Notes under the pieces: model-generated
What the model was told of the DNA's origin: nothing
Databases searched by the model: none
The model's input: the letters and a program-made list of their open reading frames with translations, nothing else
Translations under genes and position numbers: made by a program
Part shown: positions 33,966 through 43,465 of the stretch, in pieces
Position numbering within the stretch: position 1 is the first letter of the stretch
Layout of the letters: each line of letters starts with the position of its first letter
DNA from: Gammaproteobacteria bacterium
GTDB taxonomy: Bacteria > Pseudomonadota > Gammaproteobacteria > Steroidobacterales > Woeseiaceae
Direction of reading: 5' to 3'
NCBI GenBank assembly: GCA_029865385.1
Contig: JAOUGX010000006.1
Coordinates: forward strand, 17,146 to 81,145
DNA: 64,000 bases

Positions 33966-35555
33966 TTACTCCAGTTCCTCGTAAGCGATGCTGGTCAGAA
34001 ACTGCGCGAAGTCCCCGTCTTTCGTGATCTCGTCCAGCAATCGGGCCGCTTTGCGATACTGCCCGCGATCGAAGGCTTCCCCGCCAACGGACTTGCGTAT
34101 CCGGTCCATCTCCTCGCGCAAAAGCGCTTTGAAATAGCCATAGCTGATGTTGCGGCCGCTTTCGAGCACGCCGGTTTCATGATGTACCCATTGCCAGATC
34201 TGCGCCCGCGAGATCTCGGCGGTCGCCGCATCTTCCATCAGGTTATTGAGGGGTACGCAGCCGTTGCCGGCGAGCCACGACGCCATGTATTGCACGGCGA
34301 CGTTGATGTTTTCCCGAAATCCCTGCTCGGTGATCTTGCCTTTGGCGACCTGCAGCAAATCCGCTGCCGTTATATGCACATCGTCGCGCAAGCGCTCGAG
34401 CTGGTTCGGCGCCGGCATGTGCTCGTCGAAAATCTGCATCGCCAGCGGGACCAGCCCCGGATGCGCGACCCAGGTGCCGTCATGCCCGTCGCGGACCTCG
34501 CGCAACTTGTCCGCCCTTACCTTCTCCATGGCACGCTCATTGGCTTCAGCATCGTCCTTGATCGGAATCTGTGCTGCCATGCCGCCGATGGCCAGTGCGC
34601 CGCGCCGGTGACAGGTTTTGATGACCAGCTGCGAGTAAGAGCGCAGAAAGTGAGTTGTCATGCCGACCTCTACCCGGTCAGGCAACACAAATTCCGGGTA
34701 GGCACAGAACTTCTTGATGAAGCTGAAGATGTAGTCCCAGCGCCCGCAATTCTGGCCGACGATGTAATCACGAAGCTCGAATAGAATCTCGTCGATTTCG
34801 AATGCTGCCAGTATCGTCTCGATCAGCACAGTTACCTTGATTTCGTTGCTGCCGACGACGCCCTGTTCTTCGGAAAAACGGAACACATCGTTCCATAACC
34901 TCGCTTCGAGGTGAGATTCGAGTTTGGGCAGGTAGAAATACGGACCGGTTCCCCGCGATTTCAACGTTTCCGCGTTGTGAAAGAGGTACAGGCCGTAATC
35001 CAGTAAGGCCCCCGGAATGGGCTTGCCGTGCAGGTGCACGTGCTTCTCCGGCAGATGCCAGCCACGCGGACGCACGATCAGTGTCGCGGTCTGTTCGTTC
35101 AACCGGTAGTGCTTGCCGTTGCTGTCCAGCGAGATGTCACCGTTTACCGCATCGCGTAGATTGATCTGGCCCTGTACAACGTTGTGCCAGGTCGGCGTCA
35201 TCGAGTCTTCGCAATCCGCCATGAAGACGCGCGCGCCGGAATTCAGCGCATTGATGATCATCTTGCGATCCGTGGGTCCGGTAATCTCGACCCGGCGGTC
35301 CCTGAGGTCGTCAGGAATCGGACCGACCTTCCAGTCACCCTCGCGAATCTTGCGGGTTTGGCTCAGGAAGTCCGGCATTTCGCCAGCGCTGATAGCAGCC
35401 TGGCGTTCGACACGCATGGCCAGCAGCTGCTCGACCCGCTCGCCGAACCGACCGGCGAGCGCTGCGACAAAGGCAAGAACGTCGTCGCCCAGAATGTCGC
35501 CATAATCTAATTCGCTGCTGCCTGTGAGGCTGATGCCGCTTCGCGTTCTGGCCAT
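33966..35555 (-). CDS. aceB: Malate synthase A
   Basis: A 529-residue glyoxylate-shunt enzyme that condenses glyoxylate with acetyl-CoA. The segments VFMADCEDSMTPTW, IVRPRGWHLPEKH, VTVLIETILAAFEIDEI, GRWDYIFSFIK and DGTWVAHPGL are hallmark malate synthase A motifs. An AAAGGAA ribosome-binding sequence precedes the ATG. Isocitrate lyase is not in the window. Being directly upstream of icd on the same strand places both users of the isocitrate/glyoxylate branch point in one unit. Confidence 0.95.
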   Translation of the reverse strand: MARTRSGISLTGSSELDYGDILGDDVLAFVAALAGRFGERVEQLLAMRVERQAAISAGEMPDFLSQTRKIREGDWKVGPIPDDLRDRRVEITGPTDRKMIINALNSGARVFMADCEDSMTPTWHNVVQGQINLRDAVNGDISLDSNGKHYRLNEQTATLIVRPRGWHLPEKHVHLHGKPIPGALLDYGLYLFHNAETLKSRGTGPYFYLPKLESHLEARLWNDVFRFSEEQGVVGSNEIKVTVLIETILAAFEIDEILFELRDYIVGQNCGRWDYIFSFIKKFCAYPEFVLPDRVEVGMTTHFLRSYSQLVIKTCHRRGALAIGGMAAQIPIKDDAEANERAMEKVRADKLREVRDGHDGTWVAHPGLVPLAMQIFDEHMPAPNQLERLRDDVHITAADLLQVAKGKITEQGFRENINVAVQYMASWLAGNGCVPLNNLMEDAATAEISRAQIWQWVHHETGVLESGRNISYGYFKALLREEMDRIRKSVGGEAFDRGQYRKAARLLDEITKDGDFAQFLTSIAYEELE

Positions 35556-35714
35556 CGTAGTCTTGTTTCCTTTGGCTAACTTAGGCTTTATTAATCATAA
35601 TGTTACAGGTCTTACCGAGAGGTATCCTTAACTCCGGACCTGTCTGCTGCAGCGCGGCAGCATAAACCGTGCGCTGCGCGTGCACAACGCAGCTACCGTG
35701 GAAACCATCCCCAA

Positions 35715-36353
35715 ATGTCCCGTGTGCCGGCACGCGCCATTGTCGCGACAGGTCCTATACTCCGCCCCGTGCCACTGATTCTTCTCAACAAGCCGTTTCG
35801 CGTACTGAGCCAGTTCCGAGATGACAACGGACGCGAAACGCTGGCTTCGTATATCCGCGAAAAAGACGTCTATCCGGCGGGCCGCCTGGATCTGGATAGC
35901 GAGGGACTGTTGCTATTGACGGACGACGGCGCGCTTCAGGCCCGTATCAGCGAGCCCGGTTCGAAGCTCGCGAAAACCTATCGGGTTCAGGTGGAAGGGC
36001 TTGCCACATCGCGGCAATTGGACAGCCTGTGCCGCGGCGTTCAGCTGAAGGACGGGCCGGCATCCGCACTGACGGCGCGGATCGTCGATGAACCGTCCGT
36101 TCTATGGCCGAGAGATCCACCGATCCGCTTTCGTGCCGACATCCCGACAAGCTGGCTCGAACTGGCGATCGACGAAGGACGAAACCGCCAGGTACGGCGC
36201 ATGACCGCCGCGGTCGGTTTACCGACCTTGCGCCTGATTCGGGTCCGCATCGGGCCCTGGACGCTGGACTCTCTGGCTCCCGGCCAAAGCGCGTCGATCA
36301 GCAACGAAATGGCCTGGCAGAAACTGAAAGATTGGAGTCAGGAAACGCTCTGA
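35715..36353 (+). CDS. rluE: 23S rRNA pseudouridine synthase, RluE type
   Basis: A small RsuA-family pseudouridine synthase that modifies 23S rRNA (U2457 in E. coli for RluE). There is no N-terminal S4 domain. The catalytic-aspartate motif is AGRLDLDSEGLLLLTDDG, and the C-terminal motif EGRNRQVRRMTAAVGLPTLRLIR is typical. From the ATG at 35715 it has 212 residues; the family N-terminus (PLILLNKPFRVLSQF) begins at a GTG at 35769, which has a TATACT sequence just upstream, so the true start could be there. The 3' end overlaps the convergent DAHP synthase gene by 16 bases. Confidence 0.88.
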   Translation: MSRVPARAIVATGPILRPVPLILLNKPFRVLSQFRDDNGRETLASYIREKDVYPAGRLDLDSEGLLLLTDDGALQARISEPGSKLAKTYRVQVEGLATSRQLDSLCRGVQLKDGPASALTARIVDEPSVLWPRDPPIRFRADIPTSWLELAIDEGRNRQVRRMTAAVGLPTLRLIRVRIGPWTLDSLAPGQSASISNEMAWQKLKDWSQETL

Positions 36354-37696
36354 CGAAGTCCGGCGATACGCATCGCTACTTCCATGGCCTGCTCGTAATT
36401 AAGCCGCGGATCGACCGGTGATTTGTAGGCCCTGACCAGGTCTGCGTCGGTAAGGCCGCGAGCACCGCCGGTGCACTCGGTTACATTTTCGCCGGTCAGC
36501 TCCAGGTGCACGCCACCGAGGTAGCTGCCCATCGCCTGGTGAATCCTGAAGGCCGACTCCAGTTCGGCAACGATTTTGTCGAAGCGGCGCGTCTTCGTCC
36601 CGTCGGCCGTGCTTTCCGTGTTGCCGTGCATTGGATCACAGACCCAAAGCACCGGCGAGCCCGTTTCGCGCACCGCCCTGATTATGGTCGGCAGGTGGTC
36701 TTCGATTTGTTTCGCCCCGAATCGGTGAATCAGCGTCAGCCGGCCCGGCTCATTGTCGGGATTCAGGATGCGAATGAGATTCTGTATCCAGTCCGCCGTC
36801 ATGCCGGCACCGATTTTGATGCCCATTGGATTTGCAATGCCCCGGAAATACTCGACATGAGCACCGTCCAGGCTGGCTGTACGCATGCCGATCCAGGGAA
36901 AGTGCGTTGTCAGGTTGTACCAGAGTTTGCGGCGCCCCAGGAAACGGGTCTGAGCCTGCTCATAGGACAGGTGCAGGCCTTCGTGGGCTGCATAGATATC
37001 GGCGCGCTGCGTATCGTGCAGCGCACGACCGGTAATGGATTCGAGGAAATCCAGCGAATTCGAAATGGAGCGGACGACTTCGTGGTACTGCTCGGCCATC
37101 TTCGAATGGCCGACCCACTCGAGGTCCCAATATTCCGGGTGATGCAGGTCAGCGAATCCGCCATCGATCAGCGATCGCACGAAGTTCAGGGTCAGCGCGG
37201 CGCGCTCGTAGCCGCGCAGGATAAGCTGTGGATCCGGCACGCGGTCATCAGCAGTGAACGGATTCCGGTTCACGAGGTCGCCGCGGAAGCTCGGCAAGGT
37301 GAGTCCGTCGCGGGTTTCGAGGTCGGCGGATCTCGGCTTCGCGTATTGCCCGGCCATTCGACCGATACGAATGACCGGTTTTTTCAGCCCGTACAGCATG
37401 ACCAGGCTCATCTGCAGCAGGATTTTCAACTTGGCGACAATGCTGTCCGAAGTGCAGTCGTAGAAACTTTCGGCGCAATCGCCGCCTTGCAGCACAAATG
37501 CCTCCCCTCGCTGTGCGCGCGCGATATGGCTTTTCAACGCGTCGATTTCCCACGAGGTGACGATCGGTGGCAAGCGACTCAGTTCTGCGATCACCCGGTC
37601 GAGTGCGGCCCCGTCGGGATAGCTTGGCTGCTGTGCGGCGACAAGGCGCTGCCAGCCTGCAGGATGCCAGTCGGAAGGGGTTACCGTTCGGGTCAC
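36338..37696 (-). CDS. Class II 3-deoxy-7-phosphoheptulonate (DAHP) synthase
   Basis: First enzyme of the shikimate pathway, of the plant/mycobacterial-like class II. Diagnostic segments are LQGGDCAESF with the metal-binding cysteine, KKPVIRIGRMAGQYAKPRS, and WVCDPMHGNTES. I set the start at the GTG at 37696 (452 residues) because the family homology begins just after it (DWHPAGWQ); the open frame extends to an ATG at 37777 with a cysteine-rich stretch that does not look like this family. Neither has a good Shine-Dalgarno. No other aromatic amino acid gene is nearby. Confidence 0.9.
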   Translation of the reverse strand: MTRTVTPSDWHPAGWQRLVAAQQPSYPDGAALDRVIAELSRLPPIVTSWEIDALKSHIARAQRGEAFVLQGGDCAESFYDCTSDSIVAKLKILLQMSLVMLYGLKKPVIRIGRMAGQYAKPRSADLETRDGLTLPSFRGDLVNRNPFTADDRVPDPQLILRGYERAALTLNFVRSLIDGGFADLHHPEYWDLEWVGHSKMAEQYHEVVRSISNSLDFLESITGRALHDTQRADIYAAHEGLHLSYEQAQTRFLGRRKLWYNLTTHFPWIGMRTASLDGAHVEYFRGIANPMGIKIGAGMTADWIQNLIRILNPDNEPGRLTLIHRFGAKQIEDHLPTIIRAVRETGSPVLWVCDPMHGNTESTADGTKTRRFDKIVAELESAFRIHQAMGSYLGGVHLELTGENVTECTGGARGLTDADLVRAYKSPVDPRLNYEQAMEVAMRIAGLRQSVS

Positions 37697-37973
37697 TTGG
37701 ATTTCGCCGTTATTCGTGCAGATCTCATTGGCCCGGACTATGCCATGTGCGCAACCGGACTGGCAAAAGTTTCTCATGCAATCAGGAATTTACGCGCGCA
37801 TTCTGAAAAAGACCGCGAAAACGCACATCGCCGCCCGGCCGCCACGTTCGCGATAGCGCCACATAGCGAAAACCGGGTGGAAAGGTCTACGCGACATTGG
37901 CACAATGCGCGCCTTCGTTGCACTGCCACGGTGCATATCTGCAACGTCCAATCGAAACCTCACTGGAGTTTCC

Positions 37974-39146
37974 ATGCAAGACATCCTGGTTCTGGGCGCC
38001 GGCAAAATTGGCGCGCTGATTTCCGGCCTGCTCGGCGAATGCGGCGATTACAACGTCCAGCTGGTTGACAGCGTAGACGGGGCATCGGACGAGGTGGTCC
38101 GGGCGCACGGACTGGCCACGATCAGGGCCTATACTTTCGACGCCGGCAACGAGGCGTTGCTGACCGCGCATGTGCGCAAACACAAGCCGTCGACAGTGAT
38201 TTCCGGACTGCCCTATTTCTGCAACCCCGCCGTCGCAAAGGTAGCCCGAGACGAAGGCCTGCACTACTTCGACCTGACCGAAGACGTCGCGGTGACGGCG
38301 GCCGTTCGCAAGCTGGCTGAAGGCGCGGACACGGTATTCGTACCGCAGTGTGGTCTCGCGCCCGGATTTATCAGCATTGCGGCGAACGAGTTGATGAAGC
38401 ACTTCGACGAGGTACGTTCGGTCAAACTACGGGTCGGGGCGCTGCCACAGCATCCCAACAACGTCCTGAAATACTCGCTGACCTGGTCGACGGACGGCCT
38501 GATCAACGAATACGGCAACATGTGCCAGAGCGTGCGTAACGGCAAGGAAGTCGACGTTCTGCCACTGGAAGGTCTGGAGGAAATCGAGATCGACGGTACG
38601 AGTTACGAAGCCTTCAATACCTCTGGCGGACTCGGATCATTGGGTGAAACCTATCGCGGCAAAGTCCGTTCGATGAACTACAAGACGATCCGATACCCGG
38701 GTCACTGCGAGCAGATGCGCTTGTTGATGAACGGGCTGAAACTGAATGACGACCGGGCGACCTTCAAACGCATCCTCGAAAACGCCGTTCCACAGACGTT
38801 GCAGGACGTTGTAATCGTCTACGCCGCGGTCACCGGTATTCAGGATGGGGAATTCCGGGAAGAGAACTACGTAAACAAGGTTTATCCGGAGATGGTCGCC
38901 GGGCGCCTTTGGTCTGCCATTCAGATCACTACGGCCGCCGGTGTCTGCAGCGTCGTCGACCGCATTCTGACCAGCCCGGACAAACACAAGGGATTTATCG
39001 CGCAGGAGCAATTCAGCCTGAAAAACATCCTGGGCAATCGATTCGGTGAATACTACGAGCACGGCGGCAGCAACATTGTTTCCTCGGAACTTGTTGCCCG
39101 CGGCGAAACCGGTCACCAGCGCGGAGTGAAAAGGAGCAAGAAATGA
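37974..39146 (+). CDS. Saccharopine dehydrogenase-family oxidoreductase (lysine catabolism)
   Basis: A 390-residue NAD(P)-dependent enzyme. The Rossmann motif [17 protein letters not shown] opens the protein and the catalytic/substrate domain follows ([19 protein letters not shown]). The ATG at 37974 has a GGAG site at six bases. It overlaps the next gene, an aminoadipate-semialdehyde dehydrogenase-like ALDH, by ATGA, so the pair probably oxidises lysine or saccharopine to aminoadipate. Whether it acts on saccharopine or directly on lysine (lysine 6-dehydrogenase type) cannot be told from the motifs. Confidence 0.82.
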   Translation: MQDILVLGAGKIGALISGLLGECGDYNVQLVDSVDGASDEVVRAHGLATIRAYTFDAGNEALLTAHVRKHKPSTVISGLPYFCNPAVAKVARDEGLHYFDLTEDVAVTAAVRKLAEGADTVFVPQCGLAPGFISIAANELMKHFDEVRSVKLRVGALPQHPNNVLKYSLTWSTDGLINEYGNMCQSVRNGKEVDVLPLEGLEEIEIDGTSYEAFNTSGGLGSLGETYRGKVRSMNYKTIRYPGHCEQMRLLMNGLKLNDDRATFKRILENAVPQTLQDVVIVYAAVTGIQDGEFREENYVNKVYPEMVAGRLWSAIQITTAAGVCSVVDRILTSPDKHKGFIAQEQFSLKNILGNRFGEYYEHGGSNIVSSELVARGETGHQRGVKRSKK

Positions 39147-40660
39147 ACCCGGTCCTGAAAAAACTCGGCCTTGATAAGGTTAATTCCGGTACCTGGCTCG
39201 GCGCGAAATCGCTCGAGACCGCAGCCGCGCCGTTGATCGATTCACTGAATCCCGCTTCCGGCGAACTCATCGCTCGTGTTCGCTCGACCACAGATGGCGA
39301 GTACGAAAAGCTGCTGGCCGCCGCGCGCGAGTCCTTCCTGGAATGGCGAAAGATTCCGGCTCCCGCTCGCGGTGACGCCATTCGCCGGGTTGGCAACGCG
39401 CTTCGCGATAACAAGGATGCGCTGGGAAGCCTGGTTACGCTCGAGATGGGAAAAATCAAGGCGGAAGGCGATGGCGAAGTTCAGGAGATGATTGACATTG
39501 CGGATTTTGCAGTTGGCCAGTCGCGCATGCTTTATGGCAATGCCATGCACTCCGAGCGGCCGATGCACCGCATGTACGAGCAATGGCATCCTCTGGGTGT
39601 CGTAGGCACGATTTCAGCGTTCAATTTTCCGGTCGCAGTGTGGTCATGGAACGCGTTCATCGCAGCGATCTGCGGCAACATCAACGTCTGGAAACCATCG
39701 CCGAAAACCCCATTGTGCGGCGTCGCCGTGCAAAAAATCTGCAACGAGGCATTGTCGGGCAGCGGGTTACCGGACCTCTTCTATCTGTTCAATGACGGTG
39801 AGAACAAGCTCGCGCAGAAATTTGTCGATGACAGGCGTGTCGACCTCGTGTCCTTTACCGGGTCAACGGCCGTAGGCCGCAAAGTCGGCGAGCGCGTTGC
39901 CGCCAGAATGGGCAAATGCCTGCTGGAACTGGGCGGAAACAACGCAATTATCGTCGACAAGTTTGCGAACATGGACATCGCCGTGCCGGGAATCGTGTTT
40001 GGTTCTGTCGGTACGGCAGGACAACGCTGCACTTCGACGCGACGCATCATCGTTCACGAGTCGCGCATGGACGAACTGCAGACCCGCCTGGTCAATGCCT
40101 ACGAACAGGTGCGAATCGGCGATCCGCTGGACAAGAAGACGCTCATGGGACCGTTGATCGACGAGTCGGCCGTAGAGCGATTCGAGCGCGCCGTCAAGGC
40201 TGTACAGGCCGCCGGCGGCAAACTGCTTTGTGGCGGTAAGCGGATCGACCGGCCCGGTCACTTCGTGGAACCCGCGATCGCACTGGCGAAAAACGAATTC
40301 GATATCGTGCAGTCGGAAACTTTCGGACCGATCCTCTACCTGATTCCTTTCAAGTCTCTCGACGAAGCGATTGGCCTGCAGAACGGCGTCGCGCAGGGGC
40401 TGTCTTCGGCGATATTCACCGACAACCTGCAAAACGCAGAATATTTTCTTTCAAATGCGGGCTCCGACTGCGGCATTGCGAACGTCAACATCGGCACGTC
40501 CGGTGCGGAAATCGGCGGGGCATTCGGCGGCGAAAAGGAAACCGGCGGCGGGCGTGAAGCCGGGTCGGATTCCTGGAAAGCCTACATGCGCCGCCAGACT
40601 AATACGATCAACTGGGGAAGGGATTTGCCGCTTGCACAAGGCATCGATTTCAAATTGTAG
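39143..40660 (+). CDS. amaB: ALDH7-type aldehyde dehydrogenase (L-piperidine-6-carboxylate/aminoadipate semialdehyde dehydrogenase)
   Basis: A 505-residue NAD-dependent aldehyde dehydrogenase. Features are the NAD-binding [13 protein letters not shown], the general-base glutamate in [12 protein letters not shown] and the catalytic cysteine in [13 protein letters not shown], in the ALDH7 (antiquitin/AmaB) form, plus the ending [19 protein letters not shown], also typical. With the upstream saccharopine dehydrogenase-like gene it forms a two-gene lysine degradation unit ending at alpha-aminoadipate. The name is by family resemblance. Confidence 0.88.
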   Translation: MNPVLKKLGLDKVNSGTWLGAKSLETAAAPLIDSLNPASGELIARVRSTTDGEYEKLLAAARESFLEWRKIPAPARGDAIRRVGNALRDNKDALGSLVTLEMGKIKAEGDGEVQEMIDIADFAVGQSRMLYGNAMHSERPMHRMYEQWHPLGVVGTISAFNFPVAVWSWNAFIAAICGNINVWKPSPKTPLCGVAVQKICNEALSGSGLPDLFYLFNDGENKLAQKFVDDRRVDLVSFTGSTAVGRKVGERVAARMGKCLLELGGNNAIIVDKFANMDIAVPGIVFGSVGTAGQRCTSTRRIIVHESRMDELQTRLVNAYEQVRIGDPLDKKTLMGPLIDESAVERFERAVKAVQAAGGKLLCGGKRIDRPGHFVEPAIALAKNEFDIVQSETFGPILYLIPFKSLDEAIGLQNGVAQGLSSAIFTDNLQNAEYFLSNAGSDCGIANVNIGTSGAEIGGAFGGEKETGGGREAGSDSWKAYMRRQTNTINWGRDLPLAQGIDFKL

Positions 40661-40669
40661 TCGGCAGCC

Positions 40670-41155
40670 TCAGCCGGTCGCCTCGAATCGGTTTGCCGTA
40701 CGATTCTTGGCGACTGCATCGCCCGCAAAAACCTGTCCGTTCATCGCGATATAGACTCCGGGTTTGACCAGTTGCACCGCGGCGACTGCCATGCCGATAT
40801 TGAACACGGCATCGGTGGTACGGAACCGGGCAGGACTCAGGGCGCCGGTCAATACGATCGCTTTCCCCGCCAGGCCCTGCAAAGTGGCGGCAGTTTCCGT
40901 CATCGTGTCCGTTCCGTGCGTGATGACATACAGGGACGCACTGTCCTTTTCGAGATATTTGCGCAGCTCCGCTCGATCCTCCTCGGTGATATCGAGGCTG
41001 TCTTTCTGGAACAATGACACTACGTCATAGTCAAACGCAGCGAGACCTTCCGCGAGAATATGATGGATCTGCGAATCTCCGACTTCGAACTGGCTCATGG
41101 CGTCGAAGTAGATCTTGTCGATCGTACCGCCGGTGGTCACAAAGCGAATAAACAT
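40670..41155 (-). CDS. Short asparaginase-domain protein (N-terminal domain only)
   Basis: A 161-residue protein holding only the N-terminal half of an L-asparaginase. The first catalytic threonine motif VTTGGTIDK and the second THGTDTMTE are intact, and ALSPARFRTTDAVFNIG matches the domain end. Full asparaginases have about 330 residues; the C-terminal dimerisation domain that completes the active site is absent. Such short forms occur as a separate family, so this need not be a pseudogene: the frame has a clean start and stop and no homologous remnant follows. Activity on asparagine is uncertain. Confidence 0.75.
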   Translation of the reverse strand: MFIRFVTTGGTIDKIYFDAMSQFEVGDSQIHHILAEGLAAFDYDVVSLFQKDSLDITEEDRAELRKYLEKDSASLYVITHGTDTMTETAATLQGLAGKAIVLTGALSPARFRTTDAVFNIGMAVAAVQLVKPGVYIAMNGQVFAGDAVAKNRTANRFEATG

Positions 41156-41245
41156 CGTGTTCCTGCTGTAAATGCGTTCTCAATTGCAGGCTAAGGATGC
41201 CATTCGGCGTACCCTGTTGCCATGCCCGACTGCTATTATGTGCCC

Positions 41246-42646
41246 ATGAATACCTACAAACACCGAATCCTGCTTGCACTGTTCCTGGCGCTCGCAACAA
41301 ATGCGTCCCTCGCTGCAGATCTCGCCCTACGGCTGGAGATCGATGGTGCCATTGGCGTTGCGACGTCGGAATACATAGTCGGCGGGCTACAGCAGGCCGA
41401 GGAGCGCGGTGCCAGCCTCGTGATCATCCACATGGACACACCGGGCGGACTCGTCGAGCCAATGCGCGACATCGTACAGGCAATACTGGCATCGCCTGTG
41501 CCGGTCGTGACCTACGTATCGCCGGGTGGCGCACGAGCTGACAGCGCCGGAACGTATATCCTGTTGGCGAGCCACATTGCCGCGATGGCGCCGACGACCC
41601 ATCTGGGCGCTGCAACACCGGTCGCGCTGGGCGGTGGCGATCGACCCGACCCTCCTACTCCGCTGAATCGGGGCAAGCCCGCCGGGGAGGATTCCGACGA
41701 CGGGGACGGCAGCGACAAACCGGCAGCGCCCGATACCGCTATGGAGCGCAAGGTGCTGAACGATGCGGTGGCCTATATCCGCGGTCTGGCTGAAGCCCAC
41801 GGGCGGAATGCGGACTGGGCGGAAGACGCGGTGATCAATGCAGCCACGCTGACGGCTGCCGCAGCGCTGGAGAAGAACGTCATTGACCTGATTGCCGACA
41901 ACGAAAGCGAACTATTGCAGGCCATCAATGGCCGGGAAGTCCAGGTCAATCATCAGCCGGTCGCGTTGAGAACCGATGACATCGACATAGAAAGCATCGA
42001 GCCGGGCTGGCGCCTGAAAATACTCAGCGCCATTGCGAGCCCGGAAATTGCACTTCTATTGATGCTTGTGGGCATCTACGGGCTGGTTTTCGAGGGCTGG
42101 AATCCCGGAGCTATCGTGCCCGGTGTGGTCGGTGTCATCTGCCTGTTGCTGGCCGCTTACGCACTGCAGGTCCTGCCGGTGAATTACGCCGGTCTCGCAT
42201 TGATTCTGGTCGGCTTTGCGTTAATCATTGCAGAGTCGTTCGTCCCGAGCTTTGGCGCGTTAGGGCTTGGCGGCATTGTCGCATTCATATTCGGGGCGAT
42301 CATGATGTTCGACAGCGGCATACCCGGATTCGGCATATCGAAAATGTTTGTCGTCGTTTTGGCCCTGGTGTTCGGCCTGTTGCTGTTGTGGCTGGTAAGT
42401 TACTTGCTGAAACTGCAGCGCCGAGGCTCGGTCAGCGGACGTGATTCGATAGTCGGCGGTGTCGGAACAGCAATCGATTCTTTTGTTGGGCAAGGGACCG
42501 TCTGGCTCGAGGGTGAAGCCTGGCAAGCCGTCAGCAAAGTCGCAGTAGAGAAAGACCAGAACGTGATTGTGCGGGATCTCGACGGGCTGGTACTGCATGT
42601 CGAACCGCTTACGGACTCTGTCAGCGCCGAGTTACAAACCGACTGA
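41246..42646 (+). CDS. NfeD-family membrane serine protease (ClpP class)
   Basis: A 466-residue protein. A signal peptide ([24 protein letters not shown]) leads to a ClpP-like domain with [15 protein letters not shown] and the nucleophile region [12 protein letters not shown]. Then come about four to five transmembrane helices (residues about 265-395) and a C-terminal NfeD OB-fold domain ([21 protein letters not shown]). A low-complexity Pro/Asp-rich insert ([21 protein letters not shown], in part) sits in the protease domain. The downstream slipin gene is the usual partner; such pairs are implicated in membrane quality control. I chose the ATG at 41246 so that the signal peptide begins at once. 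Confidence 0.88.
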   Translation: MNTYKHRILLALFLALATNASLAADLALRLEIDGAIGVATSEYIVGGLQQAEERGASLVIIHMDTPGGLVEPMRDIVQAILASPVPVVTYVSPGGARADSAGTYILLASHIAAMAPTTHLGAATPVALGGGDRPDPPTPLNRGKPAGEDSDDGDGSDKPAAPDTAMERKVLNDAVAYIRGLAEAHGRNADWAEDAVINAATLTAAAALEKNVIDLIADNESELLQAINGREVQVNHQPVALRTDDIDIESIEPGWRLKILSAIASPEIALLLMLVGIYGLVFEGWNPGAIVPGVVGVICLLLAAYALQVLPVNYAGLALILVGFALIIAESFVPSFGALGLGGIVAFIFGAIMMFDSGIPGFGISKMFVVVLALVFGLLLLWLVSYLLKLQRRGSVSGRDSIVGGVGTAIDSFVGQGTVWLEGEAWQAVSKVAVEKDQNVIVRDLDGLVLHVEPLTDSVSAELQTD

Positions 42647-42681
42647 ATTATCAGAAACTGAATCTTCAGAAAGGAAATACG

Positions 42682-43449
42682 ATGCCATTCGCTACCCTGG
42701 GTTTCATAGTCGCCATAGTCATAGTTCTGCTTTACAACACAGTAAAAGTACTCAAGGAGTACGAGCGTGGTGTCGTTTTCTTCCTCGGCAAATTCCAGAA
42801 GGTCAAAGGACCCGGATTGATCCTGCTGTTCCCGATGATCCAGGTGATGACCAAAGTCGATCTTCGCGTCGTTGTCATGGACGTACCGACGCAGGACGTC
42901 ATTTCCCGGGACAACGTTTCCGTGAAGGTCAATGCGGTCATCTATTTCCGTATCGTCGATCCGGAGAAAGCGGTTATTCGCGTGGCCAATGTTTTCGAAG
43001 CAACCAGCCAGCTGTCGCAGACCACTTTGCGGTCGGTACTCGGTCAGCACGAGCTGGACGACATGCTTGCAGAACGGGACAAACTGAATATCGACATCCA
43101 AAACATCCTCGATCAGCGCACCGACAACTGGGGCATCAAGGTCGCGAATGTCGAGATCAAGCACGTCGATCTGGACGAAAGCATGATCCGGGCTATTGCA
43201 CAGCAGGCTGAGGCGGAACGTTCCAGGCGCGCCAAGGTAATCAATGCCGAAGGCGAGAAACAGGCTGCGACGGCACTGGCGGAAGCCGCTCAGATGCTCG
43301 CATCTCAGGACCAGGCGCTGACATTGCGCTACCTGCAGACGCTGAAGGAAATCTCCAGCGAAAAAACCAATACGATAGTGTTCCCGCTGCCGCTGGATCT
43401 GATCAAGCCCTTGTTGAAGCACTCTGATTCCGTCAGGCGGGATGCCTGA
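42682..43449 (+). CDS. Slipin (stomatin/SPFH band 7 family)
   Basis: A 255-residue SPFH protein. One N-terminal hydrophobic hairpin ([19 protein letters not shown]) anchors it, then the band 7 domain follows ([20 protein letters not shown] through [21 protein letters not shown]), then a helical, charged oligomerisation region ([20 protein letters not shown]). A GAAAGGAAA ribosome-binding site precedes the ATG. It lies 35 bases after the NfeD gene. Its stop codon lies in a 21-base palindrome shared with the convergent kinase gene. Confidence 0.92.
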   Translation: MPFATLGFIVAIVIVLLYNTVKVLKEYERGVVFFLGKFQKVKGPGLILLFPMIQVMTKVDLRVVVMDVPTQDVISRDNVSVKVNAVIYFRIVDPEKAVIRVANVFEATSQLSQTTLRSVLGQHELDDMLAERDKLNIDIQNILDQRTDNWGIKVANVEIKHVDLDESMIRAIAQQAEAERSRRAKVINAEGEKQAATALAEAAQMLASQDQALTLRYLQTLKEISSEKTNTIVFPLPLDLIKPLLKHSDSVRRDA

Positions 43450-43465
43450 TTGCAATGCAATCAGG
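43445..43465. repeat. 21-base perfect palindrome spanning two convergent stop codons
   Basis: Two perfect 10-base arms (CCTGATTGCA and TGCAATCAGG) flank a single central A at 43455. Each arm carries a TGA that ends a gene: the slipin gene on plus and the kinase gene on minus. There is no T run, so it is not a classic intrinsic terminator. Confidence 0.75.

Noticed and set aside
36506..38068. Plus-strand ORF of 520 codons opposite the DAHP synthase gene
   Set aside because: Antisense to a well-supported enzyme gene; its C-terminal part runs into the saccharopine dehydrogenase start region in another frame.
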